The notes: a model not told the origin generated them from the sequence alone. A stretch of 51,065 nt of DNA from Candidatus Electryonea clarkiae (GCA_030765455.1 JAVCCM010000077.1:1-51065), one strand, 5' to 3'. Counted from the first letter of the stretch, positions 26,332 to 35,545 are shown. Program-made: numbers and translations.

Positions 26332-26676
26332 ATGAACTCGACAGTAGATTTTTCACAGCAACGAATGCCACGATTGAATGAAATCGAAAAAGATCTCAAG
26401 GCATGGGAAGAAGTTATTTCTGATTGGGCTAAACGTATTCCATGGGCTACGCCGGATCAACGTGAAAAAGCAATGTTTACTGCAAAATTCTTGCGTAAAC
26501 TTGTTGCAGAATGCTGGATTCACACAATTGCCGCACAATCACGTGGCGGTGATCCAATGGACAGCGCTGCATTCCGTGCAAGACGTGTTTACCGGCAACT
26601 GCTGGAATTCTGGCCCAAACTTGCTAAGAACATGGAAGAAAGATTGCCTGAAACCGTTCCTAACATTGCGGCATAG
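26332..26676 (+). CDS. Small helical protein, unknown function
   Basis: 114 residues from the ATG at 26332, which has GGAG upstream; a longer reading from 26260 would run through the terminator-like region and is less likely. Almost all helical by composition, with a Trp-rich first part (KAWEEVISDWAKRIPWATP) and a basic/aromatic second part (AFRARRVYRQLLEFWPKL). No signal peptide or membrane segment. It has its own terminator and a very long 5' leader, so it is probably a monocistronic, highly regulated gene. I do not recognise it. Confidence 0.65.
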   Translation: MNSTVDFSQQRMPRLNEIEKDLKAWEEVISDWAKRIPWATPDQREKAMFTAKFLRKLVAECWIHTIAAQSRGGDPMDSAAFRARRVYRQLLEFWPKLAKNMEERLPETVPNIAA

Positions 26677-26709
26677 ATAAAAATATATTGCAGTATTAAT
26701 TCTAACGCA

Positions 26710-26735
26710 AAAGCCCTGAATTATCAGGGCTTTTT
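26710..26735 (+). terminator. Intrinsic terminator of the 114-residue protein gene
   Basis: AAAGCCCTGA, a four-base loop ATTA, and TCAGGGCTTTTT: a perfect stem followed by T5. It lies 34 bases after the stop codon. Confidence 0.85.
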
Positions 26736-26835
26736 ACTGTCCCCTTGTGTAATATTTCTCTTACTTTTTCCATATTGAAAACTTTCTGCTTTAAATATCT
26801 CAACTTTCTACATTGATTCCTTTACTATGAAGGGT

Positions 26836-26917
26836 TGTCATTCTCGGGCTTGACCCGTGAATCCATGCTCGGATTCAATGCAAACGGTGGATTCCCGGGG
26901 CAAGCCTGAGGATGACA
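26836..26917. repeat. Inverted-repeat element, TGTCATTCTCGGGCTTGACC family, full copy
   Basis: Left arm 26836-26865 and right arm 26888-26917 are inverted copies with few mismatches (TGTCATTCTCGGGCTTGACC... and ...GGCAAGCCTGAGGATGACA). A half copy occurs at 50436-50464. This family is common between genes of diverse bacteria. The rest of the 470-base gap up to 27146 shows nothing else. Confidence 0.8.
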
Positions 26918-27146
26918 GAGAGCACTCCAAAGCATGTGAATTGATCTACTACAGCTACTATAAATTCTTGCTCAGCATGACGCAATTCAGGCTGCAGGAC
27001 ATCCTGATAGATATCCATCAGTGCCCAAGGTCGTTTGCAGGTAAAAAATCTATTGGCAAATCGGATAATTTTATGTACAATTCAATTCATGTTTCTAATA
27101 TTCTTGAATAGTAAAGGTGTACCAGTCTCTTAAAAAGGAATCAACG

Positions 27147-28355
27147 ATGACAGAACCCCATGCAACCGAATTGCCCCTCTCCGGGATACGTGTTCTCGAT
27201 TTATCCAGGATATTAGCTGGACCCCACTGCACCATGATGCTGGGAGACCTGGGTGCGGAGGTTATCAAGGTGGAGCGACCCGGTGCCGGTGACGATACTC
27301 GTACCTGGGGACCGCCCTTTGCAGGCGGCGAGGCTGCATATTACCTATGCTGCAACCGTAATAAAAAATCTATAAGTATAGATCTGAAAAATGAAAAGGG
27401 AGTTGAACTGGTAAAGGAGCTTGCGAAAACTTCTGATGTATTCGTGGAGAATTTTACCCCGGGACTCACCGGGAGTTTCGGACTTGATTATGAAACCTTG
27501 AAAGAAATTAATCCCCGCCTGATTTACTGTTCTATCACTGCCTATGGACAGGACGGTCCATATCATGACCGACCGGGTTACGACATGGTGCTTTCTGCAG
27601 TTGGAGGGCTTATGTATATCACGGGTGAGCAGGAAGGCGACCCCTGCAAGGTTGGTGTGGCTATTACCGATGTGCTCACCGGGGTACATGCATCCAATGC
27701 GATCATAGCTTCACTTCTCTGGCGGGAGCGCTCAGGCAGAGGTCAATACATTGATTGCAGTCTCCTGGATATCCAGGCATCAGCTCTTGCTAATATTGCC
27801 AGTAATTACCTTGTTGCAGGAAAAGAAGCCAAACGATGGGGCACAGCACACGAATCGATTGTACCCTACCAGGTTTTCAATACTAAGGATAATCCCATAT
27901 CAATCGCGGCAGCTAACCAGAAACTATGGGAAAACTTTGCCAGGGCTCTGGACAGGGAAGAATGGCTTGAAGACTCTCGTTTCGTTTCAAATCCCAAGCG
28001 AGTAGAACACCGCAATGTGCTCCTGCCACTTGTTTCAGAAAGGATGCGTGAAAAGACCTGCGATGAATGGATGGAATTACTATTGGCGGCATCGGTGCCC
28101 TGCGGCCCGGTCAACAACATGGAACGTCTTTTTAATGATCCCCAGATGATACACCGTGATATGATCGCAGAAGTACCGCATCCGACTATCGATAACCTGA
28201 AGCTTTGCGGTATTCCAATAAAGTATTCAGATACCCCGGCAACCATCCGCCGCCCTCCACCACTGATAGGAGAACATACGGAGGAGATTTTATCGGATAT
28301 TCTTGGGTACGATTCGGAGAGGATTGATGATTTGAGGCAGGATGGTGTTTTATAG
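27147..28355 (+). CDS. Family III CoA-transferase (CaiB/BaiF)
   Basis: 402 residues from the ATG at 27147 (AAGGA upstream). It would move CoA between acyl-CoA donors and carboxylic acids. Family features: LSGIRVLDLSRILAGPHCTMMLGDLGAEVIKVERP at the N-terminus, NRNKKSISIDLK, NFTPG, RPGYDMVLSAVGGLMYITG with the candidate catalytic Asp at 146, and a C-terminal GEHTEEIL. The formyl-CoA-transferase relatives use succinyl- or formyl-CoA, but substrate cannot be assigned; no dehydrogenase or ligase gene adjoins it. Confidence 0.92.
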   Translation: MTEPHATELPLSGIRVLDLSRILAGPHCTMMLGDLGAEVIKVERPGAGDDTRTWGPPFAGGEAAYYLCCNRNKKSISIDLKNEKGVELVKELAKTSDVFVENFTPGLTGSFGLDYETLKEINPRLIYCSITAYGQDGPYHDRPGYDMVLSAVGGLMYITGEQEGDPCKVGVAITDVLTGVHASNAIIASLLWRERSGRGQYIDCSLLDIQASALANIASNYLVAGKEAKRWGTAHESIVPYQVFNTKDNPISIAAANQKLWENFARALDREEWLEDSRFVSNPKRVEHRNVLLPLVSERMREKTCDEWMELLLAASVPCGPVNNMERLFNDPQMIHRDMIAEVPHPTIDNLKLCGIPIKYSDTPATIRRPPPLIGEHTEEILSDILGYDSERIDDLRQDGVL

Positions 28356-28438
28356 ATTCATATTTCTTTGCAGATTTTCGATGTCAGTTCATATAATATC
28401 GATAATCAGATTTGCACTGGATTTGAAGTTACCAATTA

Positions 28439-31400
28439 TCATCTAAGCAATATCATGCTTTTTTCAATCTGCACACCATCCGACTCGATTCGATAGAAAT
28501 ATTTCCCCGAAGAAACTGGAATCCCCTTTGAGTCATTTCCATTCCAGACAACGTGATGATCACCCGCTTTCATTTCGTGATTCATGAGACCGGTTACTTT
28601 CCTGCCAAGCACATCATAAATAGTCAGTTTCACCATAGCTTCACGTGGCAGGGAAAAACGAATCTTCGTTTCCGGATTAAACGGATTTGGATATGCTGCC
28701 TCAATCGAAAATTCACCTGGAAGTCTCCGGTCATTCCCGGAAACGGCATCGGGACCTTCCCAGCCGTCAGAGACCCGTTGTGCATATATATTGTATTTGA
28801 ACTCCAGGATTGTACTGCGAAGATCTTGCCAGACCGCAATAAAACCTCCATCGTTATCACTGATTATATGTGCCGAAATCTGATCATGGTATTCATCACA
28901 AAGGATAGCGCCATTCTCTGGATAACTGTCATCGACTATATTTCCATTACTGTCAAGGTGAGTGTACATGAGATCAGTGGAAAACCAATCATCGGCAGTT
29001 TCCCAGACAGCATAAATATCCTCATGTTCACCTGCAACTAATCTGGGACGTGTTAGTTTTTGAGGTTCATTTGCCAGACGAACCCCATCCTCCGGCTCCA
29101 GCAACGGTTCTCCATCAAGGTCAAATCGTTGTACATAGACTTCAGCTTCATTTGTATTGATCCTGTCTTCCCAGCCGATCCAGAATGATTCATCGTTGTC
29201 GCTGTGAACCGAAATATCGATGTTTCCCAGTCGCACACTATGAGGTACCAGTTCAATACCGTTTTCATCCCAGAGCAGGTCACCATCGGAGCTAATGATC
29301 TGTCCATAAATATCGGGATTATAAGGTGTATTCCGGTCATCTTCCCAGGCTATAAGGATGCCGTCCTGCACAGGTTCCATTTTTGCCCGAAACATAACCC
29401 ACTCTGTTGCGCCAATGACAACAGGTTCATCCCATAATAGATCACCCTCCTCGTCGATTCGTTGTGCAAGGATGTCATAATTTCCCGGAGCAACTATTTT
29501 ATTATAGACAATCAATATTGAGCCGTCTTCAAAAGTAATCATTCCTTCTATACGATGATCAGAAATCTCGTTTGTCACCATGATTGCATTATGGTCGTTA
29601 TTTGTCCATTGAGGGATGCCCTCCGAATCTATATGTTGAATAAGAATATTATCATAATATCTATTGGTATATTTGTGAAATGCTACAAATAGACCTCCTT
29701 CACCATCCGGTATAATTCGTGGTCTGGTTTGATCCCTTGTTCTATAGAGTCCTTCGGGAGGCGCTACCAGAGAACCACGATCACCCCAGAGTACATTTCC
29801 TGAACTGTCTATTTTTTGAGCGGCAATTACGAAGAAGTTTTCCTCACGGTTATCAAACCAGGTGGCAAAAAGTCCACCTTCACCATCCGAAGCGAAAGTG
29901 GCGGAATCCATTTGAACGTATGTTGTATCGAAATCGTTAACCGGAAAACCGGGAGTTATATTGATTCCGTTTGATTCAAACAGAAACTCACCTGTTTGAA
30001 AATTTACTTTCTGCACATAAACATGTCTTCCAAGATTGCCCATCCTGCTATCTACAAAACCAAACCACAGGTTTGAGCCGTCAAGTATTGCCATCGGTCC
30101 GATGGCATTAAAATCCAATCCGGTTATCAGCTCCTGCCCATTGTTTTCCAACAGGGTTTCTCCCGATTCAATGTCGAACAATTGACCATAAAGCGCTGAA
30201 CTTTCATCACGACTGTCTTGCCAGATTAAAGCATAATTATCCTCATCGAATGAAATCCCTTTGATTGAGTAAAGCTCTAACTCGGCATTGCACACAAGAA
30301 TTCCATTTCCTTCATCCCAGATCTTTTCGCCTTCACTGTTAACTCGATTGATATATAAATCCTCCCACGGAAATTCAAAAAATCGTTCATCCTGCCATGC
30401 AATAATTACTCCTCCGTTATTATCAGACGCCATCTGAGGATTCATTTGGTTCCTTGCTGCTTCACTCAGAATTATACCATCCGCCTCCTCGCCTTCATCG
30501 CCCCAGTGTAAAACTAGTTCTTCCTCACCGCTGATTTTCTGTATTCGGAGATCAGATGTGAACCAATCTTCACGTTGATCCTCCCAGACAATTATCGCCT
30601 CACCAATCTCACTGCTTACAATTTTTAGAGCTTTCTGAGTAGCATCAGCTTCACAGATAAGTTCTCCATCTTCCGTCCAAAGAATATTTCCATTCGAATC
30701 GACATTCTGACCATAAATATCCCCAAAACCAACTCTAAGATCAACCCATGCAAAGAAAACTCCGCCATTACCATCAGGACAAATGTTAATTTCTCTCTGC
30801 GCGTCTTCATGAAGGCAGATTGGAAGCCCGCGTTCAGCATCTGCGGAATCCGGATGTACACTATCCCACATCAGGTCACCATCGATAGATATTCGTTGAG
30901 CATATAGGTTCAGGTTATTTATATCTCGATTATCATCCCAGCCGACTATAACTCCTCCTTCACCGTCAGGACAGACATCAAATCCTCCACCCCAATGCCC
31001 CTGATGATTTTCACCACCTGCCACCATCAGGTTGCCATCCCTGTCAGGCGTCGCGATATCGCTCCAGCCATCGGGAACCTCACCGTTGGTATTGATACGC
31101 TGACAGTAGATATCAATAGAATCGCCTCTATAATCTGTCCAGACTGCAATAGCGCCTCCGGCTTCATCTGACACCAGCCTGGCAACAGACTGCATACGTT
31201 CAGCACGACAGAGAGGGATACCCCAGATTGGAGGATCGATAATATTAGACCACTGAGGTTCACCGTCCGAATTCAGTTTCTGAATGAACAGGTCAGCGCT
31301 GACATAACCATCCTCTTGAAAATCAACCCCGTCTCGGTGCGCGACCCAAACAATTATCCAGTTGCCAATACCGGCGGCGATTACATCAGGGTATTCACAG

Positions 31401-31687
31401 ACGCCGGGTCCTTCGGCAACCAGCAATCCATTTTCACCCCAGACTTCCTGGTTGTCCACAGTAATGATCTGCGCGAATATATGTTTTCTTCCCAGGCGAG
31501 AATCAGACCAGACAATACATATTTCACCATCGTCATTCACTGCCGCGCTTCGATTATACTTGATATGGTTGCCCTGGCGGACAGGAATTCCGTTATCCGG
31601 CTCCCACATCCGTTGAGCAAGGGAAGGAGTAGAACTGACGAATATCAATATCATCAACAGGCAGGTGAAATTAGACCGGCATTTCAT
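28439..31687 (-). CDS. Giant secreted protein with beta-propeller-like repeats and a type IX-like sorting domain
   Basis: 1082 residues from ATG 31687 (AAGGAG site five bases upstream). Signal peptide to about residue 24 (STPSLAQ). Residues 30-980 repeat a blade-like unit of about 45-60 residues, with the pattern GG-IVWxDxR-...-IYAQRI-S-DG--LW (for example GEGGVIVGWDDNRD, GGVIIAWQDERF). The C-terminus is a sorting domain with AYPNPFNPETKIRFSLP, GRKV and GKYFYRIESDGVQIEKSMILLR. Probably a surface or released binding protein; no catalytic motif found. Its function cannot be named. Confidence 0.85.
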   Translation of the reverse strand: MKCRSNFTCLLMILIFVSSTPSLAQRMWEPDNGIPVRQGNHIKYNRSAAVNDDGEICIVWSDSRLGRKHIFAQIITVDNQEVWGENGLLVAEGPGVCEYPDVIAAGIGNWIIVWVAHRDGVDFQEDGYVSADLFIQKLNSDGEPQWSNIIDPPIWGIPLCRAERMQSVARLVSDEAGGAIAVWTDYRGDSIDIYCQRINTNGEVPDGWSDIATPDRDGNLMVAGGENHQGHWGGGFDVCPDGEGGVIVGWDDNRDINNLNLYAQRISIDGDLMWDSVHPDSADAERGLPICLHEDAQREINICPDGNGGVFFAWVDLRVGFGDIYGQNVDSNGNILWTEDGELICEADATQKALKIVSSEIGEAIIVWEDQREDWFTSDLRIQKISGEEELVLHWGDEGEEADGIILSEAARNQMNPQMASDNNGGVIIAWQDERFFEFPWEDLYINRVNSEGEKIWDEGNGILVCNAELELYSIKGISFDEDNYALIWQDSRDESSALYGQLFDIESGETLLENNGQELITGLDFNAIGPMAILDGSNLWFGFVDSRMGNLGRHVYVQKVNFQTGEFLFESNGINITPGFPVNDFDTTYVQMDSATFASDGEGGLFATWFDNREENFFVIAAQKIDSSGNVLWGDRGSLVAPPEGLYRTRDQTRPRIIPDGEGGLFVAFHKYTNRYYDNILIQHIDSEGIPQWTNNDHNAIMVTNEISDHRIEGMITFEDGSILIVYNKIVAPGNYDILAQRIDEEGDLLWDEPVVIGATEWVMFRAKMEPVQDGILIAWEDDRNTPYNPDIYGQIISSDGDLLWDENGIELVPHSVRLGNIDISVHSDNDESFWIGWEDRINTNEAEVYVQRFDLDGEPLLEPEDGVRLANEPQKLTRPRLVAGEHEDIYAVWETADDWFSTDLMYTHLDSNGNIVDDSYPENGAILCDEYHDQISAHIISDNDGGFIAVWQDLRSTILEFKYNIYAQRVSDGWEGPDAVSGNDRRLPGEFSIEAAYPNPFNPETKIRFSLPREAMVKLTIYDVLGRKVTGLMNHEMKAGDHHVVWNGNDSKGIPVSSGKYFYRIESDGVQIEKSMILLR

Positions 31688-31734
31688 CGTAACTCCTTGA
31701 AATTGAAAAGGTTGTAATGCCACTGGTTTGTAAG

Positions 31735-32045
31735 CTAATATAGTTGCATAGTTGTTAAGTCGCGTAATTGTTTTTGCTTGTACAGTCGTTTGGTTGAAAT
31801 GTTTGTTTGTTGTAATGCCATATGGTTATTAAGTTTTATCAGAAAAGCTGCAAAGCAGCGAAAGCGTGTAGCCCTTGGCGTAAGCCATGGGTTTGTATTG
31901 ATACCCGAAATCCTTAGCCCCAAAGGGGCGAAAGTTGGAGTCCACCAGTTTCCTTCCGTCCCTGCTGGACTAAAAAGATGTTCATCCGCACTCACAAGGC
32001 TTACGCCCCGTGCTACATGTTTTCGACCCTTCGGGTCTTTTGCTG
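31735..32045. repeat. Palindrome-rich intergenic repeat block
   Basis: Contains GCCCCAAAGGGGC (31917-31929), the phrase GTAGCCCTTGGCGTAAGCCA with a later inverted-looking GGCTTACGCC, and GACCCTTCGGGTC. Phrases of this kind recur between genes in Bacteroidetes-like genomes. Short ORFs through it code for nothing recognisable. The rest of the 758-base gap (32046-32445) shows no clear feature. Confidence 0.65.
32025..32041 (+). terminator. Terminator-like hairpin GACCC-TTC-GGGTC-TTTT
   Basis: A five-base stem with a UUCG-type loop context and four T after it. It lies at the end of the repeat block, so it may belong to the repeat and not to a gene. Confidence 0.4.
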
Positions 32046-32445
32046 AAAAATAAATACTTTTAACTCCTGCGGATTATTTAAAGATCTTGTTTCTCCCCTA
32101 TCCCACCTGCAATAGTATCTATCAGTTTAAAATCGGCTTTGCTGGAAAACAAGATAAAATTTGTTTTAATTGATTTTGCAAGATCAACGACAAATTCTAA
32201 AAATCATATTGTAGATCGTGATTGTTGCTTTATCACAATTAATATAATTAAACCATCTCGGTTTTGGGAAGTCTATTCAGTAGCGTAGAAATAACATTAC
32301 CCGTAATTCACGCTTAAACGCAGGCTGTCTCTAATAAAAAGGCTATTATTTTAATCTTGTGAATCACTTTAGAAATTTCCATATTATAAGGTTACACAAA
32401 AACAGGGTAGTATTTTCTTCATCGTTCATAAAACATTAAGTAGAA

Positions 32446-33516
32446 ATGATTGCAAAATCTAAAGATACTGTATTTAAGCGTCGCATGGCAGCGCTGGCAG
32501 TGCTCCTTATACTTTTAATAACAGGAGCGACTGTACCGTTTCCCCAGACCACACGTGGTCCGTGTCGCATAGAACTTTCAGCAGTTTGGAGCGTAAAACA
32601 TCTTGGTGCAGGTGAGATTACTGCCGGGTGGGATAAAAACTTGTTCAGTGCTCCCGAGCCACGGCTCCTGATGAATTTCGACCGTCCCGACCTGGTCGAA
32701 ATCCAGGTAAATGAGAAGCTTGTTGAAGGCGGGCTGGTTAACGCAGGTGATACCGTTGCGATTGTAACGTCACGTGAGGTTTCCGGAAGACTCCGCGTCA
32801 TTGAAGCTGAAGTAGCACATGCCCGGGCGGAGAAGGAAGCTCTTCGTACAGGAGGCAGAAGCGTCGATCTGGAAGTTGAACGCCGTAGAAGCCTTCGAGC
32901 TGAAGCCAGTCTGAATGCGTTTCGTTCTGAATACGAGCGCGTTAAAGCATTATATGAGAAGGATGCCGCCCCGTTGTCGTTATGGCAGCAAACAGAAGGG
33001 CAACTTCGGGTGCTTCAGACTGAACTTGATTTGGCAAATGCACGAGTAAAAACTGTTGAAGCAGGTGCGAAACCGGCTGATATTCAGGTCGCTCAAGCTG
33101 AGGTGCTGCGTCTTGAACGTGAACTCGAGCGTGTGAGCAGGACGCTTGGTTTCAGCGAAATACTGACAGCCCCGGTAAGCGGCAGAATTAGTTTTAGAGG
33201 TGAACCCGGTACGGTTTTGACAATTGAGAGAGAGGATACCCTTCTTGCATTTGCCGCAATTCCTGAAGGTGTAGCACAAGATTTGACAGTCGGACAGCCT
33301 ATGCAAATCAGTTTGCTCAGCAGGCGTGATATGTTGATAAACACTCATCTGGAAAGCATTGGATTTGATACTACCGGTGCCTATGTAACTGCCTTTGTTA
33401 ATAACAAAGAAGGTCTTTTTCAGGCAGGAATGATGGGAGCAGCACGACTCAAACGCGGAAATCATACTATTTTTGATGGTTTTAAAACGATGCTCAGTGG
33501 ACAGAAGTCGAACTGA
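32446..33516 (+). CDS. HlyD/membrane-fusion-type adaptor with coiled coil
   Basis: 356 residues. A signal anchor at about 14-28 (ALAVLLILLITGATV), then a split biotinyl-lipoyl-like domain around a coiled coil (about 125-225, rich in Leu/Glu/Arg), closed by APVSGRISFRGEPGTVL at about 235-255 and a beta-barrel (VGQPMQISLLS). This is the adaptor plan of type I or tripartite exporters. No ABC or RND pump gene adjoins it; next is the VTC-type gene after 36 bases. Weak ribosome-binding site. Confidence 0.8.
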   Translation: MIAKSKDTVFKRRMAALAVLLILLITGATVPFPQTTRGPCRIELSAVWSVKHLGAGEITAGWDKNLFSAPEPRLLMNFDRPDLVEIQVNEKLVEGGLVNAGDTVAIVTSREVSGRLRVIEAEVAHARAEKEALRTGGRSVDLEVERRRSLRAEASLNAFRSEYERVKALYEKDAAPLSLWQQTEGQLRVLQTELDLANARVKTVEAGAKPADIQVAQAEVLRLERELERVSRTLGFSEILTAPVSGRISFRGEPGTVLTIEREDTLLAFAAIPEGVAQDLTVGQPMQISLLSRRDMLINTHLESIGFDTTGAYVTAFVNNKEGLFQAGMMGAARLKRGNHTIFDGFKTMLSGQKSN

Positions 33517-33552
33517 TACGATTTTTATATAAAGTTAAAAAATCCTGATCAA

Positions 33553-34302
33553 ATGGAAAATTTCGAAAGAATAGAAAACAAATACCGCGTTCCAATCGAC
33601 ATGTTGGACAACATTCGAGAACGTATATTGCCGTATATGGAGCACGACGACTATTGTGTGGACGTTGAAGGGAACCGTTATCCTGTATGCAGTGTTTACC
33701 TGGATACTCCGGATAACCGCTTCTATTATGAAAAGCACAGTGGTAATATGGTTCGTAAAAAATTGAGAATTCGTGGATATAACGAAGTTGGCAATGATGG
33801 TATTGTTTTTCTGGAAATTAAAAGAAAGATTGAAAATACGATTTTCAAAGAGAGAACAGGAATATATTTTTCCGATACTGTAAAATTGCTGAATGGCGCA
33901 AATATCACCCCGATAGACGAGCAGAATCCTCACGCTGCACGGACAACGCTCAACAGGTTTGTGTATCTTACAAAAAGGTTGAACTTAACGCCGAAAACAC
34001 TGATTACTTATGATCGTGAGGCTTTCCTTTCTAAGACTGATACAGAACTGCGTGTTACTTTTGATGTTGGCGTAAGTAGTCTCCCCAATCCCGGGATCAA
34101 TGAAATATTCCGAGTGGATGACAACAGAACTTTCACAAATGATTTTTTCATTCTCGAGATCAAATTTAATTCAGCAACCTTTCCCGGATGGCTGCATAGA
34201 GTTATCCGGGATTATAAGCTCCGACTCGAAGCCTTTTCAAAATACTGTAATGGTATTGATGCATGGTCGGAAGATGCCTCAGGAGTACAGATCCACAAAT
34301 GA
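33553..34302 (+). CDS. VTC-domain polyphosphate polymerase-like protein
   Basis: 249 residues, all VTC domain (PF09359 type). The tunnel-lining basic and acidic residues are present: KYRVPI (10-15), SVYLDTPDNRFYYEK (47-61), RKKLRIRGYN (68-77), FLEIKRK (86-92), LNRF (133-136), YDREAF (153-158) and a C-terminal LEIKF. In yeast Vtc4 this tunnel fold makes polyphosphate from ATP. Its stop overlaps the next start (ATGA), and bacterial VTC proteins are often found with DUF4956 proteins, as here. No SD seen at the ATG. Confidence 0.88.
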   Translation: MENFERIENKYRVPIDMLDNIRERILPYMEHDDYCVDVEGNRYPVCSVYLDTPDNRFYYEKHSGNMVRKKLRIRGYNEVGNDGIVFLEIKRKIENTIFKERTGIYFSDTVKLLNGANITPIDEQNPHAARTTLNRFVYLTKRLNLTPKTLITYDREAFLSKTDTELRVTFDVGVSSLPNPGINEIFRVDDNRTFTNDFFILEIKFNSATFPGWLHRVIRDYKLRLEAFSKYCNGIDAWSEDASGVQIHK

Positions 34303-34982
34303 ATTTTTTTGAGCAACTACAATCAAATGCAATACCTCTGACAACAGCGACAATCTTGGTAAATCTGACTGTTGCGTTCGTTGTCGGGTTTGGTATTGCC
34401 ATGGTGTACAGGCTGACAAACCGGCAACGTGTCATTAGCCGTTCTTTCCAGTTGACTATTGTCATTCTTGCGATGGTGGTAGCGCTTGTTATGATGGTCA
34501 TTGGAAACAGTGTCGCACGAGCCTTCAGCCTGGTCGGTGCATTGTCTATTATTCGGTTCCGTACAGTGGTCAAGGACAATCGTGATATAGCCTACATATT
34601 CTTTGGACTTGCGGGAGGCATGGCAGCCGGTGTGGGGGCTTACCAGCTTGCAATATTCGGTGTCGCCTTGATAGCATTTTTTATTATGACACTCGATTTT
34701 ATCGACTTTGGTAAATCGCGCAAAGGGATTTATCTATTGCGCTTTCGAATCGAGCCTACCGATGCAGACGAAGCCGGATACCTTGAAATATTCGACAAGT
34801 ATTTTTCATCCTATAAAAGGTTGACATTGAAGTCAGTTAAAATGGGTCATTTTATTGAACACAGTTTTCTGGTTCGTTTAAAACGAAATATTAACGAACA
34901 GGATATAATAGCGGATATCTCTGCCCTGGAGGGAATGGACAGAGTATCGCTTCTCGAGGAAGGCAGCGAATCCGAAGTATAG
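34299..34982 (+). CDS. DUF4956 family membrane protein
   Basis: 227 residues. Three or four membrane segments (about 17-40, 50-75, 100-135), with SVARAFSLVGALSIIRFRTVVKDNRDIAYIFFGLAAG-like core at about 68-105, the family hallmark. The last 85 residues form a soluble alpha/beta domain (DEAGYLEIFDKYFSSY...DRVSLLEEG). The start overlaps the VTC stop. Probably forms a membrane complex with the VTC enzyme, perhaps passing the polymer across the membrane; that is inference. Confidence 0.88.
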   Translation: MNFFEQLQSNAIPLTTATILVNLTVAFVVGFGIAMVYRLTNRQRVISRSFQLTIVILAMVVALVMMVIGNSVARAFSLVGALSIIRFRTVVKDNRDIAYIFFGLAGGMAAGVGAYQLAIFGVALIAFFIMTLDFIDFGKSRKGIYLLRFRIEPTDADEAGYLEIFDKYFSSYKRLTLKSVKMGHFIEHSFLVRLKRNINEQDIIADISALEGMDRVSLLEEGSESEV

Positions 34983-35024
34983 TCGCAGTACTCTTCGAGT
35001 AAAACCAAACGGTAGAACTGTATT

Positions 35025-35321
35025 ATGGGACACAAAGTACCGGGCGATGGTAAGAATCTTCCTCATTTAATTCTTAGGCGTCTTGATAATCATAAACTGC
35101 CGGGAACGAAAAAAGCCGACAATGCCGGTGTGGATCACGCAAACCTGAAATGGTGTACGCGGAGCTGTGAACATGCTGACTGGCCTCATGAGAATGTTGA
35201 CGGCTCAAGAAGCTGCCGCACTTTCAATGCTCTCTGGTGCAATGCATTGAAAGAACATGTCACGCAAAACTCTCCCTGCGCACTCGAATTTGGTCAACGC
35301 CGACCGAAACCCAATTGGTAA
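35025..35321 (+). CDS. Cys-rich small protein, unknown function
   Basis: 98 residues. Five cysteines at 44, 48, 64, 72 and 85 (KWCTRSCEH, GSRSCRTF, LWCNALK, SPCALEF) with His49/50 suggest a zinc or iron-sulfur site. The end is basic (FGQRRPKPNW). It lies 43 bases after the DUF4956 gene. I believe related small proteins with the DGSxSCRTF pattern exist, but cannot name the family. No good ribosome-binding site is seen before the ATG. Confidence 0.6.
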   Translation: MGHKVPGDGKNLPHLILRRLDNHKLPGTKKADNAGVDHANLKWCTRSCEHADWPHENVDGSRSCRTFNALWCNALKEHVTQNSPCALEFGQRRPKPNW

Positions 35322-35327
35322 AACCGC

Positions 35328-35370
35328 ATCCTGATAATCCTTAACATCCTTATATCCTCTAAGCTAATTT
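35328..35370. repeat. Short dispersed repeat ATCCTTAACATCCTTATATC, copy 1
   Basis: Matches 50230-50261 (TTATCCTTAATATCCTTGTA...). A direct repeat of the ATCCTTA unit is inside each copy. Function unknown. Confidence 0.55.
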
Positions 35371-35455
35371 CGCGATTTTATACTGGTTTTTCCATGTGTT
35401 AATGATAAAATAAAATTATCAGAAACTTGGAGTCGATCAGTCAAAAAGAAAACAA

Positions 35456-35545
35456 CAAACCGCAGAGAACACAAAGTATGCACTAAGATCACAAAGACAA
35501 TCTCCGTGCTCTTTGCGAATTCTTTGAGTACTTTGTGGTTTTTCT
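35456..35545. repeat. Imperfect inverted repeat with ACACAAAG/CTTTGTG arms
   Basis: AAACCGCAGAGAACACAAAG on the left and AGTACTTTGTGGTTTTTC on the right pair imperfectly, with internal CACAAAG units. This type of 'cacaaag' repeat is seen between genes of many environmental bacteria. Confidence 0.55.

Noticed and set aside
26857..27111. 84-codon ORF before the CoA-transferase
   Set aside because: It begins inside the inverted repeat and has no protein features or ribosome-binding site.
31778..32053. 91-codon ORF SPKGAKVG...ALTRLTPRATC
   Set aside because: It reads through a palindromic intergenic repeat; such ORFs are common artefacts of this repeat type.
32218..32240. GTGAT...ATCAC inverted pair before the adaptor gene as a CRP site
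   Set aside because: The spacer is too long (nine bases between the arms) for a CRP/FNR site.
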